Source of the DNA: CAVSKL01 sp963728475 [NCBI: Candidatus Eiseniibacteriota bacterium]
GTDB lineage: Bacteria; Eisenbacteria; RBG-16-71-46; JABDJR01
Direction of reading: 5' to 3'
Assembly: GCA_963728475.1 (NCBI GenBank)
Contig: CAVSKL010000004.1
Coordinates: 546,326 to 610,325, forward strand
Length of the DNA: 64,000 bases
The translations under genes were made by a program, and so were the position numbers. The notes below the pieces were generated by a model. It was not told the origin of the DNA and searched no databases. It saw only the letters and a program-made list of their open reading frames with translations. Each line of letters begins with the position of its first letter. The first letter of the stretch is position 1. Positions 26,027 to 35,010 of the stretch are shown piece after piece.

Positions 26027-27259
26027 ATGCTGATCCCGGTCCTCCTGATCCTCACCGTCGCCGGTTCCGCGCTCTTCGCCGGGCTCGAGACCGGGGTGGT
26101 CTCGCTCAACCGCATCCGGCTCCGGGTGCGGGCGCGGCGCGGCGACCCCACCGCGGCGCGGCTCCTCCGGCTCCTCCAGCGGCCGGAGCGGGTGCTCTCC
26201 ACCTTCCTGGTCGGCAACACCCTCTGCAACGTGGGCGGCGGCGCCCTGGCCAGCGCGTGGTTGGTCCGGGGGTTGGGGCTGGGAGAGGCGCTGGGCTCGG
26301 TGGCCGCCACGGTGGGGATGACCGCGGTGTTCCTGGTCTTTTCCGAACTCGGTCCCAAGGCCTATTTCCGGGTCCGGGCCGAGGAGGCGGTGCCGCGGCT
26401 CCTGTGGTTCATCCGCGGCACCACCTGGCTCTTCGCCCCCCTGGAGTGGGTCACCTCGGCCCTGCTCCGCCTGGTGATCGGGCGCGGCGGCCGGAGCCCG
26501 TTCGTGACCCGGGAGGAGCTCCGCCAGATCGTGCGCGAATCGCGGGCGGTCCTGGGCAGCGGCGAGCAGCGGATGCTGGAGAGCATCTTCGACTTCGGCT
26601 TCACGGTGGCGCGGGAGGTCATGCTCCCCCTTCCCGACGTCGTCTCGCTCCCCGAGACCGCGGACGTGCGGGAACTCTTCGAACTGGTCCGGCGGCGCCA
26701 CTACACCCGGATCCCCCTCTACCGGGACCGCGTGGACACCATCGTGGGGCTCGTCAACGTGTTCGACGTCCTCTACGATTCGAAGGCGGAGGGCGCGGTC
26801 GGGCGATACCTCCGGCCGATTCATATCGTGCCCGAGACCTCGCGCATCCATCGGGTGATGGCGGACCTGCAGCGGCGGCGGGAGAGCATGGCCCTGGTCG
26901 TGAACGAGTTCGGGGCGGTGATCGGCATCGTCACCCTGGAGGACATCATCGAAGAGATCATGGGCGAGCTCGCCGACGAGCACGAGGAACTCCGGCTCCC
27001 GGTCCAGAAGACCGCCGACGGCTGGGTGGTGGACGCCACCCTCGACGTGGACGACCTGAACGCCGAACTCGGGCTCTCGCTCACCAAGGACCGCTTCGAC
27101 ACCGTGGGCGGGCTCCTGCTCCGGCGCCTCGGGCGGATTCCCGGGGTGGGGGAGCGGTTGCGGGTGGGGGTGGTCGAGTTCGAGGTGCTCGCCGTTCATC
27201 CCTACGGTCTGAAGCGGGTGAAGATCCGGTTGCCCGAAGGAGGAAGCGGAACACGGTGA
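26027..27259 (+). CDS. Second CNNM/HlyC-CorC family membrane protein
   Basis: 410 residues from ATG 26027. Same architecture as the gene before it: CNNM membrane domain (SALFAGLETGVVSLNRIRLRVRARRGD, VGNTLCNVGGGALASAW, AVFLVFSELGPKAYF), a CBS pair (REVMLPLPDVVSLPE, TRIPLYRDRVDTIVGLVNVFD, ALVVNEFGAVIGIVTLEDIIEEIMGEL) and a CorC domain (GWVVDATLDVDDLNAELG). It likely works with its neighbour in cation export. The stop overlaps the GTG start of the TPR/barrel gene (GTGA), so these genes are linked in translation. Confidence 0.93.
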   Translation: MLIPVLLILTVAGSALFAGLETGVVSLNRIRLRVRARRGDPTAARLLRLLQRPERVLSTFLVGNTLCNVGGGALASAWLVRGLGLGEALGSVAATVGMTAVFLVFSELGPKAYFRVRAEEAVPRLLWFIRGTTWLFAPLEWVTSALLRLVIGRGGRSPFVTREELRQIVRESRAVLGSGEQRMLESIFDFGFTVAREVMLPLPDVVSLPETADVRELFELVRRRHYTRIPLYRDRVDTIVGLVNVFDVLYDSKAEGAVGRYLRPIHIVPETSRIHRVMADLQRRRESMALVVNEFGAVIGIVTLEDIIEEIMGELADEHEELRLPVQKTADGWVVDATLDVDDLNAELGLSLTKDRFDTVGGLLLRRLGRIPGVGERLRVGVVEFEVLAVHPYGLKRVKIRLPEGGSGTR

Positions 27260-28924
27260 ACACCCAGGCGATCCGGTGGTGCGCGGCGGCCGCCATCCTC
27301 ATGACGGCGGCGGGGAACGCGGGGGCGGAGGCCCCGGTCCCGCCGCGAACCCCGGTGCCGGCGGTGGGAGCCGCCCCCTGGGCCGCGTTCCGCCCCTGGA
27401 TCCCCGCTCCCGCCACCCCGGTTCCGATTCCGTGGGCGGCGGGCGGCGACTCCTGGGCCGGGTGGCGGGCGCCGGTTCCCGCGGAGGAGGCCGAGCCCCC
27501 CCGCGAGGGTCCCACCGTGGCCGAGGCCTCCAGCGTGGAGGCGGGGGCGCCGCCCCTGTCCGGGGAGAGCGACGCCTTCCGCGCGGCGTGGCCCCTGGCG
27601 CTGGAGGCGGCGCGCGCGGGCGAGGCGGACAGCGTGCTCTCCGTCCTGTCGGGGGCGCGGGCCCAGACCGTGGAGGGGCGCCGGCGGGCGCGGCGGCTGG
27701 CCTTCGCGGCGGCGGTGGCCTCGGGGAATCGCGCCGCCGCCGATTCGCTCTTCTATCGAATCACCTGGGACGACCAGGGACGGACCGAGGCGCGGCTGGC
27801 CGCCTGGCGGTCGCTGGCCTCGGGGCGGGGCGCCGAGGCGGCGGGAGCGCTCGCCGGGCTTCCCGCCCCCACCGCCGGGGAGCGCGCGGCGGCGGCGATG
27901 GCGCGCTGGATGGCCGACCCCGGCTCCCCCGATCCCGGCCTCACGGGGGCGGAGGCGTCGGGGATTCCGGGGGTGGCGCTGGCCCTGGCCCGGGCGCGGA
28001 GCGATCTGGTCTCGAACCGTAGGGGGGACGCGCTCCGCACCTTGCGGGCGATCGATGCGGCCTCGGTGCCGCCCGGCTGGAGCGGGACCTACGCGGCGCT
28101 CCTGGGCCGGGCGGGCCCGGACACCGCCGCCGCCGGGGGCGCGGACGAGGCGGCCTATCGCGAGGCCGCGGCCGCGTTCGCGGCGGGGGACACCGCGCGC
28201 GCGCGCCCCCTCCTCGACGCCTGGCTCGCCGCCTACCCGGTTTCCCCCGAGCGGGCCCGGGCGCTCTTTCTGCGCGGCAGCCTCCGGCTGGCGGCGGGGA
28301 GGTTGCGGGACGCGGCGGACGATTTCCGGGCCGCGCGGCTCCAGGGCGATGCCCAGACCTCGGCCCGGGCCGGCCTGGGGCTGGCCTTCGCCCAGGCGCG
28401 CAGCCGGCGGTTCGGCGAGGCCCGGTCGCTCTACGAGGAGGTGCTGAACGGACCGCTCGGCCGGGTGGCGGAGCCCGAACTCCTGTTCGACCGCATCCGG
28501 ATCGCGCGCCTCGCCGGCAACGACTCCACCGCCCGGAACACCCGGCTCCGTCTGGAGGAGGGCTTCCCCGGTACGCCGTGGCCGGCGCGGGGGGCGGCGG
28601 ACACCGTGGCCTCGGAGTGGGGGACGCCGTGGCCCACGCTGCCGCCGGAGCCGCTCCACGCATCGGTGGTCCCCGCACCCCGCGACGGACCCTGGGGCGC
28701 GCTCCTGTGGGGGGACGAGGTCCTTGCGCGGACCGCCCGGGCCCTGGCCGGAACTTCGGAAGAGGCGACGGCCACGCCGGTCCCGGCGCCGGCGTCGCCG
28801 GTTCCCGCCGGTCCCGTCCCGCCCGGGCCCCGGGCGACGGTGGGGGTGGCCGGCGGCGGTCCCGCCGCGGTGATCCTGGAGGGGGCGGCCGGCGGCGGCA
28901 CCCGGGAGCTCGAGTACCCGGGCG
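27256..28924 (+). CDS. Exported TPR-like protein, N-terminal part of a frame-broken TPR/outer-membrane-barrel gene
   Basis: It starts at GTG 27256 inside the previous stop. Residues 1-24 form a signal peptide (WCAAAAILMTAAGNAGA). A Pro/Ala-rich linker follows, then Ala-rich helical repeats resembling TPRs to about residue 480 (RALFLRGSLRLAAGRLRDAADDFRAARLQGDAQTSARAGLGLAFAQARSRRFGEARSLYEEVL). A second Pro-rich linker ends at about 28,920 with VILEGAAGGGTRELEYPG. Past that point this frame stays open to 30183 but its residues are Arg/Gly/Pro noise, while the +1 frame shows clear barrel sequence. I therefore end the real coding part near 28924; the exact break cannot be fixed. Confidence 0.6.
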
Positions 28925-30136
28925 CATGCCGGCCACTCGGTATCGGCGGGACGGAACGGACTTCCCGACGCCCGGCGGCTGGACTGGGAGGGCGGGTTGG
29001 GGGGCGAGGCCGGAACCCTCCGGTGGAACTTCCTCGCCTCCGGGGTCACCCGCAAGGACGAACGCGCGGGCGAAGTGGGCCTGGTGGACGAACCGGTGAG
29101 CGCGTCGTGGAGCGCGTTGCGCTTCAACGCCGAGATCCGGCCCGAGGGCCCCTGGCGCGGTTCGGCCTGGATCGCCCCCGCGCGGGGACGGGTGGCCGTG
29201 CCCACCCCCGGCGACTGGAGAACGGCGCAGGCGTGGCTGGGGGGCGAGGGGAGCTACGCGGGCGCCGGCGCGCTCTTCACCGGCCGCCTGGACGTGGCCT
29301 CGATCGAGCAGAGCCAGCCCCAGCTCGGCACCTTCCGCTACTGGTACCGGAACCTGCGCGTGGTGCGGCACGACCCCGCCGGCTGGTACGCCGGGGCGCG
29401 GGCGGCCGTCTACAACCACCGCGCCCTCCTCCTCCCGGTGGCGGGGGTCGAGGGACCGGTGGGGGGAGGCTGGAGCGGATGGGCGGCCACCGAGCCCGGC
29501 CTGGCGCTTCCCTCCTTCCGGCGCACCTTCGTCCAGGACGGCGACTGGAACGTGCCCGATCTCACCCTGCCCGCGGTCCGGCGCGACCTGGATCTTCGCG
29601 GGGGGCTCCGTCGCGGCACCACCGAGGACTCGGTGGGGGTCCGGGCGGGGATCTTTCGGGAGAGCGGCACCCGCACCTGGCGCCGGGAGGACGGGCTCTT
29701 CGTGGAGAGCGCGGAACGTCACGCGGTGGGCGCGTCGGTCACCGTCGAGGGGCGCGCGACCCAGGGCCGGCTCACCGCAGGCGGCACCCTCACCCTTCAG
29801 CGGGTAGCCGCCTCCGGCGACCGGGTGCCGTACCTCCCGGACGTGAGGGGACGACTGGAACTGGACTACGCCTACCGGGGTTGGCGCTGGGAGCTGACCG
29901 CGCTCGGAGTGGGGGGGCGACGCGACGAGACCGGCGCCGCCTTCGGGTCGTTCATCCGGTGGGACGTGGGGGTGGACTACCGGCTCCGCGGATCCGGGTT
30001 GCCGCTGGAAGCGCGGTGGGTGGACCTTTCGCTCACCGTGCGCAACCTCACCGGCGTCGAGGACCGCCGCTGGCCGGGGGTGCCGGGCACCGGCCTCGGC
30101 GTGTACGGCGGGGTGCAGGCGGCTTACGGGAACTGA
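28922..30136 (+). CDS. Outer-membrane beta-barrel, C-terminal part of the frame-broken TPR/barrel gene
   Basis: This frame is open from 28874 and becomes protein-like at about 28922 (AHAGHSVSAGRNGLPDARRLDWEGG). Read on its own the first start codon is a TTG at 28997 with no signal peptide. The sequence alternates polar and aromatic residues in strands of 8-12: TLRWNFLASGVTRK, YRYWYRN-like FRYWYRNLRVVR, GWYAGARAAVYNH, GRLELDYAYRGWRWELTALGV, FIRWDVGVDYRL, and it ends VYGGVQAAYGN. That is the look of an outer-membrane barrel, possibly a TonB-dependent-receptor-like C-terminus. ExbB and ExbD follow 70 bases later. A +1 shift (one extra base) joins it to the exported TPR part upstream. Confidence 0.6.
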   Translation, partial: AHAGHSVSAGRNGLPDARRLDWEGGLGGEAGTLRWNFLASGVTRKDERAGEVGLVDEPVSASWSALRFNAEIRPEGPWRGSAWIAPARGRVAVPTPGDWRTAQAWLGGEGSYAGAGALFTGRLDVASIEQSQPQLGTFRYWYRNLRVVRHDPAGWYAGARAAVYNHRALLLPVAGVEGPVGGGWSGWAATEPGLALPSFRRTFVQDGDWNVPDLTLPAVRRDLDLRGGLRRGTTEDSVGVRAGIFRESGTRTWRREDGLFVESAERHAVGASVTVEGRATQGRLTAGGTLTLQRVAASGDRVPYLPDVRGRLELDYAYRGWRWELTALGVGGRRDETGAAFGSFIRWDVGVDYRLRGSGLPLEARWVDLSLTVRNLTGVEDRRWPGVPGTGLGVYGGVQAAYGN

Positions 30137-30205
30137 GCCGGAACCGGAACCGGCGCCCCGGACGCGCCGTCGAACCCCGGTGACCGGACGAAACAAGGAG
30201 GGCGC

Positions 30206-30838
30206 ATGCTGGATCTCATGAGCAAGGGCGGACCGCTGATGCTGGTGATCCTGCTCTGCTCGATCGCCTCGTTGACCATCATCCTGGAGAAGCTGTTCCT
30301 GCTTCGCGCGACCAAGAAGCGCATGGACGCGTTCGGGGTCCGGATCCAGGGGATTCTCAAGTACGGACACCTGGACGAGGTGGAGAAGCGGGCGCGCGAG
30401 CAGCCGAACCCGGTGGCCCGGATCTTCCTGGCCGGGCTGGAGAAGGCGGGGCAGGGTGAGGCGCGGATCCGCGAGTCGATCCAGATCGCCGGGGAGAAGG
30501 AGGCCCGCCGCCTCCGCCGCCACGTTCCCGGTCTCGCCACCATCGTGGCGGGGGCGCCGCTCCTCGGCTTCCTGGGAACGGTGCTCGGCATGATCGAGGC
30601 CTTCCGGCAGATCCAGGAGCTGGGCGGCAACGTGAACGCCTCGGTCCTGGCCGGCGGCATCTGGCAGGCCATGCTGACCACCGCCGCCGGGCTCACCGTG
30701 GCCATTCCCACCCTGTTCGCGCACAACTGGATCGCGAGCCAGATCAAGGCGCTGGTGGAGGAGATGGAAGACGCCTCGCAGACCCTCCTGGAGTCCCTGA
30801 ATCCGCGCGGTCCCGGCGCCGGCGGGGGAGGTGCGTGA
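30206..30838 (+). CDS. exbB: MotA/TolQ/ExbB proton channel family protein
   Basis: 210 residues, ATG preceded by AAGGAGG. It has three membrane helices: MSKGGPLMLVILLCSIASLTIILEKL near the start, then VPGLATIVAGAPLLGFLGTVLGMIEAF and TTAAGLTVAIPTLFAHNWI. The conserved LLGFLGTVLGMI and TTAAGL stretches line the proton path in ExbB/TolQ. With ExbD it turns proton flow into mechanical force for outer-membrane transport. It overlaps exbD by 4 bases. No tonB gene is in the window. Confidence 0.92.
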   Translation: MLDLMSKGGPLMLVILLCSIASLTIILEKLFLLRATKKRMDAFGVRIQGILKYGHLDEVEKRAREQPNPVARIFLAGLEKAGQGEARIRESIQIAGEKEARRLRRHVPGLATIVAGAPLLGFLGTVLGMIEAFRQIQELGGNVNASVLAGGIWQAMLTTAAGLTVAIPTLFAHNWIASQIKALVEEMEDASQTLLESLNPRGPGAGGGGA

Positions 30839-31257
30839 TGTTCCGTTTCGAGGAACAGGACGCCACCATCGGCACCATGGAGGCGGCGCCGATGGCCGAC
30901 ATCATTTTTCTGCTTCTCATCTTCTTCTTGCTCTCGTCTTCGTTTATATTGCCGACAGGGATCCCGGTGAATCCGCCGAAGTCCGAGACCGCGGTCACCG
31001 CCAAGGAGCAACCGATCGTGGTGACCTTGACCCGCGCCGGCGACACCTACCTCGACGAGGAGAAGGTGGCGCCGGCGGAGCTGGCCACCGCCCTCGGAGC
31101 CAAGCTGGCCAACGCGCCGGTGAAGGCGGTGGTGGTGCGGGGGGACGAATCGATTAGCCTCGGCCGGTTGGTGGAGGTCATGGACATGGCCCGGGACGCC
31201 GGCGCCGAGAAGCTGGCCATCGCCACCGAGCAGAAGAAATCCGGACGCCGGCGCTGA
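30835..31257 (+). CDS. exbD: ExbD/TolR family biopolymer transport protein
   Basis: 140 residues from GTG 30835, with an ATG at 30838 as an equal alternative. One helix near the N-terminus (MADIIFLLLIFFLLSSSFIL) carries the key membrane Asp, and a periplasmic domain follows (QPIVVTLTRAGDTYLDEEKVAPAELATALGAKL, KAVVVRGDESISLGRLVEVMDMARDAGAEKLAIAT). It completes the ExbBD motor. The pair sits directly after a barrel gene, so the motor may power that barrel. Confidence 0.92.
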   Translation: MMFRFEEQDATIGTMEAAPMADIIFLLLIFFLLSSSFILPTGIPVNPPKSETAVTAKEQPIVVTLTRAGDTYLDEEKVAPAELATALGAKLANAPVKAVVVRGDESISLGRLVEVMDMARDAGAEKLAIATEQKKSGRRR

Positions 31258-31331
31258 CCCTCAGCATCCGGCAGGCGGCGGCTCTCCGCGCGGGAGGCCG
31301 TCAGGATCGCGAAGGAGGAACCATCGTCACG

Positions 31332-32413
31332 ATGGCAGGAGCGACCACCGCCCGGTCATGGGCGGATATGGCGTTCGAGCAGCTTCCCATTCCCGCCGCG
31401 GTGCTCGACCCCAAGCGGCGGGTGCTCGCGGCCAATGCCGCGGCCCTCGACCTCCTCCGGACGGATCTGGACGAGATCAAGGGCAAGGACCTCACCGAGG
31501 TCGTCCGCAGCGACGACCCCACGTGGTGCAGCATCGACCCGGTGGACCGGCTGGGGGCGCCGAGCATCGGGCGGAAACTCAAGGCCAAGGTCCGCAACCG
31601 GCGCCGGATCCTCAAAGTGGGGGTCTACCCCCTGCGGGACGGCGAGAGCGGAGACGAGGTGGGGATGCTGGTCACCATCCGGGACGCCCGCACCGCCGAC
31701 CGGGATCCGCACGAGGAGAAGGATCATCTCGCCTCGCTGGGCGAACTCTCCGCCTGCGTGGCCCACGAGATCCGCAATCCCCTCACCGGCGTCCGCACCA
31801 CCGTGCAGTTCGTGGATTCCAAGCTGACCGCCGGGGACCCCAGGCACGAGGATCTCCAGGAGGTGATCAAGGAGCTGGACCGGATTGAGCAGATCATCGG
31901 GGACCTTCTGCTGTTCGCCCGGCCCGCCGAGGGGCACAAGGTGCAGACCGACCTCAACGCGCTGGTCGACCGCATCCTGGATTCCATGGAGAACCAGTTC
32001 TCGGCGGCGGAGGTGACCGTCCGCCGCAACCTCTCCCCGGGGCTCCCCCCGTTCGTGTTCAGCCCCGACAACATGCAACAGGTGCTCCTGAATCTCATCC
32101 GGAACGCGCTGGAGGCGATGCCGGAGGGGGGCAAGCTCAAGGTGACCACGGGGCTCCGCCACTACCGCTCCGAGCGGCCCCCGGCGGTGGAGATCTTCGT
32201 GGGCGACACCGGACACGGGATTCCCGAGGATCTCCTCGACGACATCTTCAAACCCTTCTTCACCACCCGGCACAACGGCACCGGGCTGGGGTTGCCCATC
32301 TCGGCCAGCATCGTGCGTGGTCACGGCGGCCGCATCACCGCCCGCAATCGCGGCAAGGGAGGCGCCACCTTCCGGATATCCATGCCGCTCGTGCTGGAGG
32401 AAGAGCCGGACTC

Positions 32414-32417
<4 letters not shown>
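31332..32417 (+). CDS. NtrB-like sensor histidine kinase with PAS domain
   Basis: 361 residues. No membrane helix is visible, so it is a cytoplasmic sensor. An N-terminal PAS domain (MAFEQLPIPAAVLDPKRRVLAANAAALDLL) is followed by the dimerisation/phosphoacceptor helix with H145 (LSACVAHEIRNPLTGVRTTVQF) and the ATPase domain: N-box LLNLIRNALEAMPEGG, G1 DTGHGIPEDLLDDIFKPFFTT, G2 GTGLGLPISASIVRGHGG. The stop overlaps the start of the sigma-54 activator gene, its cognate regulator. The signal sensed by PAS is unknown. Confidence 0.93.
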
Positions 32418-33856
<1,439 letters not shown>

Positions 33857-33923
33857 TTTTCCCTCCGGATCCCTCCGAACCGCGCACTCCAAGCCATCCG
33901 CGTACTGCCTGAATTCTTGGCAG

Positions 33924-33940
33924 TGTCCAGATTCTGGACA
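33924..33940. promoter_or_regulatory. Upstream activating palindrome 1
   Basis: A perfect 7-bp inverted repeat, TGTCCAG-ATT-CTGGACA. Its centre is about 216 bases before the predicted sigma-54 start site, a normal enhancer distance for NtrC-type activators. Which regulator binds is inference; the neighbouring NtrC-like protein is the natural candidate. Confidence 0.6.
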
Positions 33941-34005
33941 GATTCGTGTAACTGATTACCAGATCACCTGCTACAAGGAAAGGGCGGGGCTTCTGATGCT
34001 GTAAC

Positions 34006-34022
34006 CATCCAGTTTCTGGACA
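34006..34022. promoter_or_regulatory. Upstream activating palindrome 2 (imperfect)
   Basis: CATCCAG-TTT-CTGGACA matches the first palindrome except for two outer bases of the left arm. The two centres are 82 bases apart, close to eight helical turns, so dimers bound at both would lie on the same DNA face. It is about 134 bases before the predicted start site. Confidence 0.55.
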
Positions 34023-34120
34023 CTTGCGGAGTTCTCCACCGTCCCCGAAGCGCCGGTCTGAGTGCGGTCAAACCTCGTAACTCATGGCGGTCCTGAGGGT
34101 TGGGTCGCCAGGGAACGGCG

Positions 34121-34137
34121 TTGGCATGAAAGCTGCT
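34121..34137 (+). promoter_or_regulatory. Sigma-54 (-24/-12) promoter
   Basis: TTGGCATGAAAGCTGCT fits the sigma-54 consensus YTGGCACGrNNNTTGCW at all but two positions, and the GG and GC are separated by exactly 10 bases. The predicted start is near 34148, 23 bases before the GTG of the orphan receiver gene. An ATG inside the element (34126) is therefore not the gene start. Confidence 0.75.
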
Positions 34138-34170
34138 CTTAGGAGCGGTCCAGAGGATTGGGGGTTAGTC

Positions 34171-34581
34171 GTGGCTAAGACGGTCTTGATCGTCGAGGAC
34201 GAACGACTCTTGGCCCGGACCTTATCGACCGCGCTGAAGGAAGCAGGATACGACGCCGTCGTGACTCATTCCGCGGAACAGGCGGAGAAGCAGTGGCTCG
34301 GGGAAGGAACGTTCGATCTCGTGATCCTGGACAACCGCTTACCGAAGGCGACCGGGCTGGAGCTGCTTCAGGCCGCGCGTGCCGCGGGCCGGAGTTCCAA
34401 GGTGATCCTGACGACCGCCTTCGGGAGCCGGGACGTGCGGTCGGAAGCGCGGCGACTTCAGGTGGACCGCTACGTGCGCAAGCCCTTCGATCTCGACAGC
34501 ATGATCCTGAGTGTAAACGAGCTCATCGGCAGCCCCGGGAACGGGGTGTCGGCAAATACCCACAAGGAGGGGGGTGAGTAA
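34171..34581 (+). CDS. Stand-alone receiver-domain response regulator
   Basis: 136 residues from GTG 34171. I chose this start because the receiver fold begins at AKTVLIVEDERLL, a G-rich ribosome site precedes it, and the sigma-54 start site lies at about 34148, after the upstream ATGs. All receiver residues are present: E9/D10, phospho-acceptor D54 (LVILDNRLPKATG), T82 (ILTTAFGS) and K104 (DRYVRKPFD). There is no output domain, so it acts by protein contact, as a phosphate relay or sink, or on its neighbour. A lysine-rich DNA-binding-like protein starts 2 bases after its stop. Confidence 0.85.
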   Translation: MAKTVLIVEDERLLARTLSTALKEAGYDAVVTHSAEQAEKQWLGEGTFDLVILDNRLPKATGLELLQAARAAGRSSKVILTTAFGSRDVRSEARRLQVDRYVRKPFDLDSMILSVNELIGSPGNGVSANTHKEGGE

Positions 34582-34583
34582 CC

Positions 34584-34874
34584 ATGGCAAAGAAGAAGAC
34601 CGCGAAGAAGAAGGCGACCAAGAAGAAGGCCGCCAAGCGCAAGACCGCCAAGAAGAAGGCGGGCAAGAAGAAGGTCGCGAAGAAGAAGGCCGGCAAGAAG
34701 AAGGCCGCCAAGCGCAAGACCGCCAAGAAGAAGGCCGGTAAGAAGAAGGCCAAGAGGAAGGCCGGCAAGAAGAAGGCGGCCAAGAAGAAGGCGGGAAAGA
34801 AAAGGGCCAAGAAGCGCTCCGCCAAGAAGAAGGCCTCCAAGAAGGCCCCGTCGAACCGCATGATCAAGATGTAG
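34584..34874 (+). CDS. Histone-H1-like lysine/alanine-rich protein
   Basis: 96 residues, more than half Lys, built of repeats of the type AKKK-AGKKK-AAKRKTAKKK, ending SNRMIKM. AAGGAGG lies in the last codons of the receiver gene just before the ATG. Such AKKKA-repeat proteins resemble the C-terminal tail of histone H1 and bind nucleic acid without sequence preference, compacting DNA or affecting RNA. It has no folded domain that I can see. It appears to be co-transcribed with the receiver gene from the sigma-54 promoter. The tandem repeats make the exact copy number prone to change. Confidence 0.88.
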   Translation: MAKKKTAKKKATKKKAAKRKTAKKKAGKKKVAKKKAGKKKAAKRKTAKKKAGKKKAKRKAGKKKAAKKKAGKKRAKKRSAKKKASKKAPSNRMIKM

Positions 34875-34998
34875 GTTCGTCCGATCCTGGCCTTCCCTTC
34901 CGGGGGAAGGTGTGGTCGAGAGGGGTCGGTGACGGGACGTTGTTCCGCCGCCGGCCCCTTACCATTTCCCCTCCCTCGGCTCCTCCGGGGCGATCGGC

Positions 34999-35004
34999 TA
35001 CAAT
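34999..35004 (+). promoter_or_regulatory. -10 element suggesting a leaderless uvrA mRNA
   Basis: TACAAT lies with only 6 bases between it and the ATG of uvrA at 35011, so transcription would start at or next to the A of ATG. No ribosome site is seen before that ATG. No good -35 box is visible, so this is tentative. Confidence 0.4.
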
Positions 35005-35010
35005 GGCCGG

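Noticed and set aside
28925-30183. Continuation of the TPR gene frame to 30183
   Set aside because: Residues become Arg/Gly/Pro noise while the +1 frame shows clear barrel strands.
34084-34170. Upstream ATG starts (34084, 34126) for the receiver gene
   Set aside because: The sigma-54 promoter covers 34121-34137, so transcripts from it begin after these codons.
34584-34874. Phe/Leu-rich minus frame opposite the lysine-repeat gene that looks like a membrane protein
   Set aside because: Antisense of Lys codons reads as Phe/Leu; the plus frame has a ribosome site, operon context and known protein style.
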